The translations under genes and the position numbers were made by a program. A stretch of 32,896 nt of DNA from Anaerolineae bacterium (GTDB lineage Bacteria; Chloroflexota; Anaerolineae; Aggregatilineales; Phototrophicaceae): NCBI GenBank assembly GCA_014879665.1, contig JACSRP010000124.1, forward strand, positions 1 through 32,896, given 5' to 3'. Under the pieces are notes generated by a model that was not told the origin of the DNA, did no database searches, and worked only from the letters and a program-made list of their open reading frames with translations. Below, in pieces: positions 32,196 through 32,896 of the stretch (positions are counted from its first letter, which is position 1; every line of letters begins with the position of its first letter).

Positions 32196-32896
<701 letters not shown>

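Overview
The window is a gene-dense stretch of a bacterial chromosome. I infer a Chloroflexota lineage, probably Anaerolineae-like. The evidence is a LysW-type alpha-aminoadipate lysine cluster, secreted proteins with PTP-rich linkers, a BTAD/TPR regulator, a FadN-type beta-oxidation enzyme and acyl-CoA dehydrogenases. This placement comes from gene content only; no rRNA, tRNA, CRISPR array, transposase or phage gene is visible. No gene-free stretch exceeds 300 bases.

Layout. Bases 1-4000 (minus strand) hold a truncated exported imelysin/EfeO-like protein, DprA overlapped by a HTH regulator, and a membrane SPFH protein. Bases 4143-6013 (plus) encode two adjacent exported proteins: one with a duplicated PPC-like domain, one PA14-like. 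Bases 6095-10312 hold a D-2-hydroxyacid dehydrogenase, FabI, a NAL1-like serine protease with a small partner that resembles its N-terminal domain, and a lipoprotein. Bases 10356-13294 form a plus-strand run: metallophosphoesterase, DtxR/MntR-type regulator, GNAT acetyltransferase and an FAD-dependent oxidoreductase. Bases 13547-17441 encode an ABC ATPase, a HEAT-repeat protein and a large FtsX-type permease, with an intrinsic terminator ahead of the permease. A small unknown gene and a BTAD/TPR regulator follow.

Bases 19955-27011 (minus) are a fatty-acid oxidation district: KstR2-like TetR regulator, DUF5990-like protein, two acyl-CoA dehydrogenases, a sulfotransferase broken at an A10 run, and a fused 3-hydroxyacyl-CoA dehydrogenase/enoyl-CoA hydratase. 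No thiolase is present. Bases 27074-32896 (minus) carry the lysine cluster in transcription order: lysJ (partial), lysS, lysT, lysU, homoisocitrate dehydrogenase, lysK. LysW, LysX, LysY and LysZ are not in the window and are expected upstream or elsewhere.

Best sequence-level observations: (1) a consensus promoter (TTGACA-16-TATAAT) overlapped by a perfect 24-bp palindrome inside the apparent 5' end of the TetR reading frame, which argues for autoregulation and a later TTG start; (2) an A10 tract whose one-base slip would restore a normal 268-residue sulfotransferase; (3) two long hairpins built from 7-nt repeat units, each just after a stop codon in the beta-oxidation district; (4) the NAL1-like protease and its mini-partner. 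I did not find a clearly new defence or mobile system.
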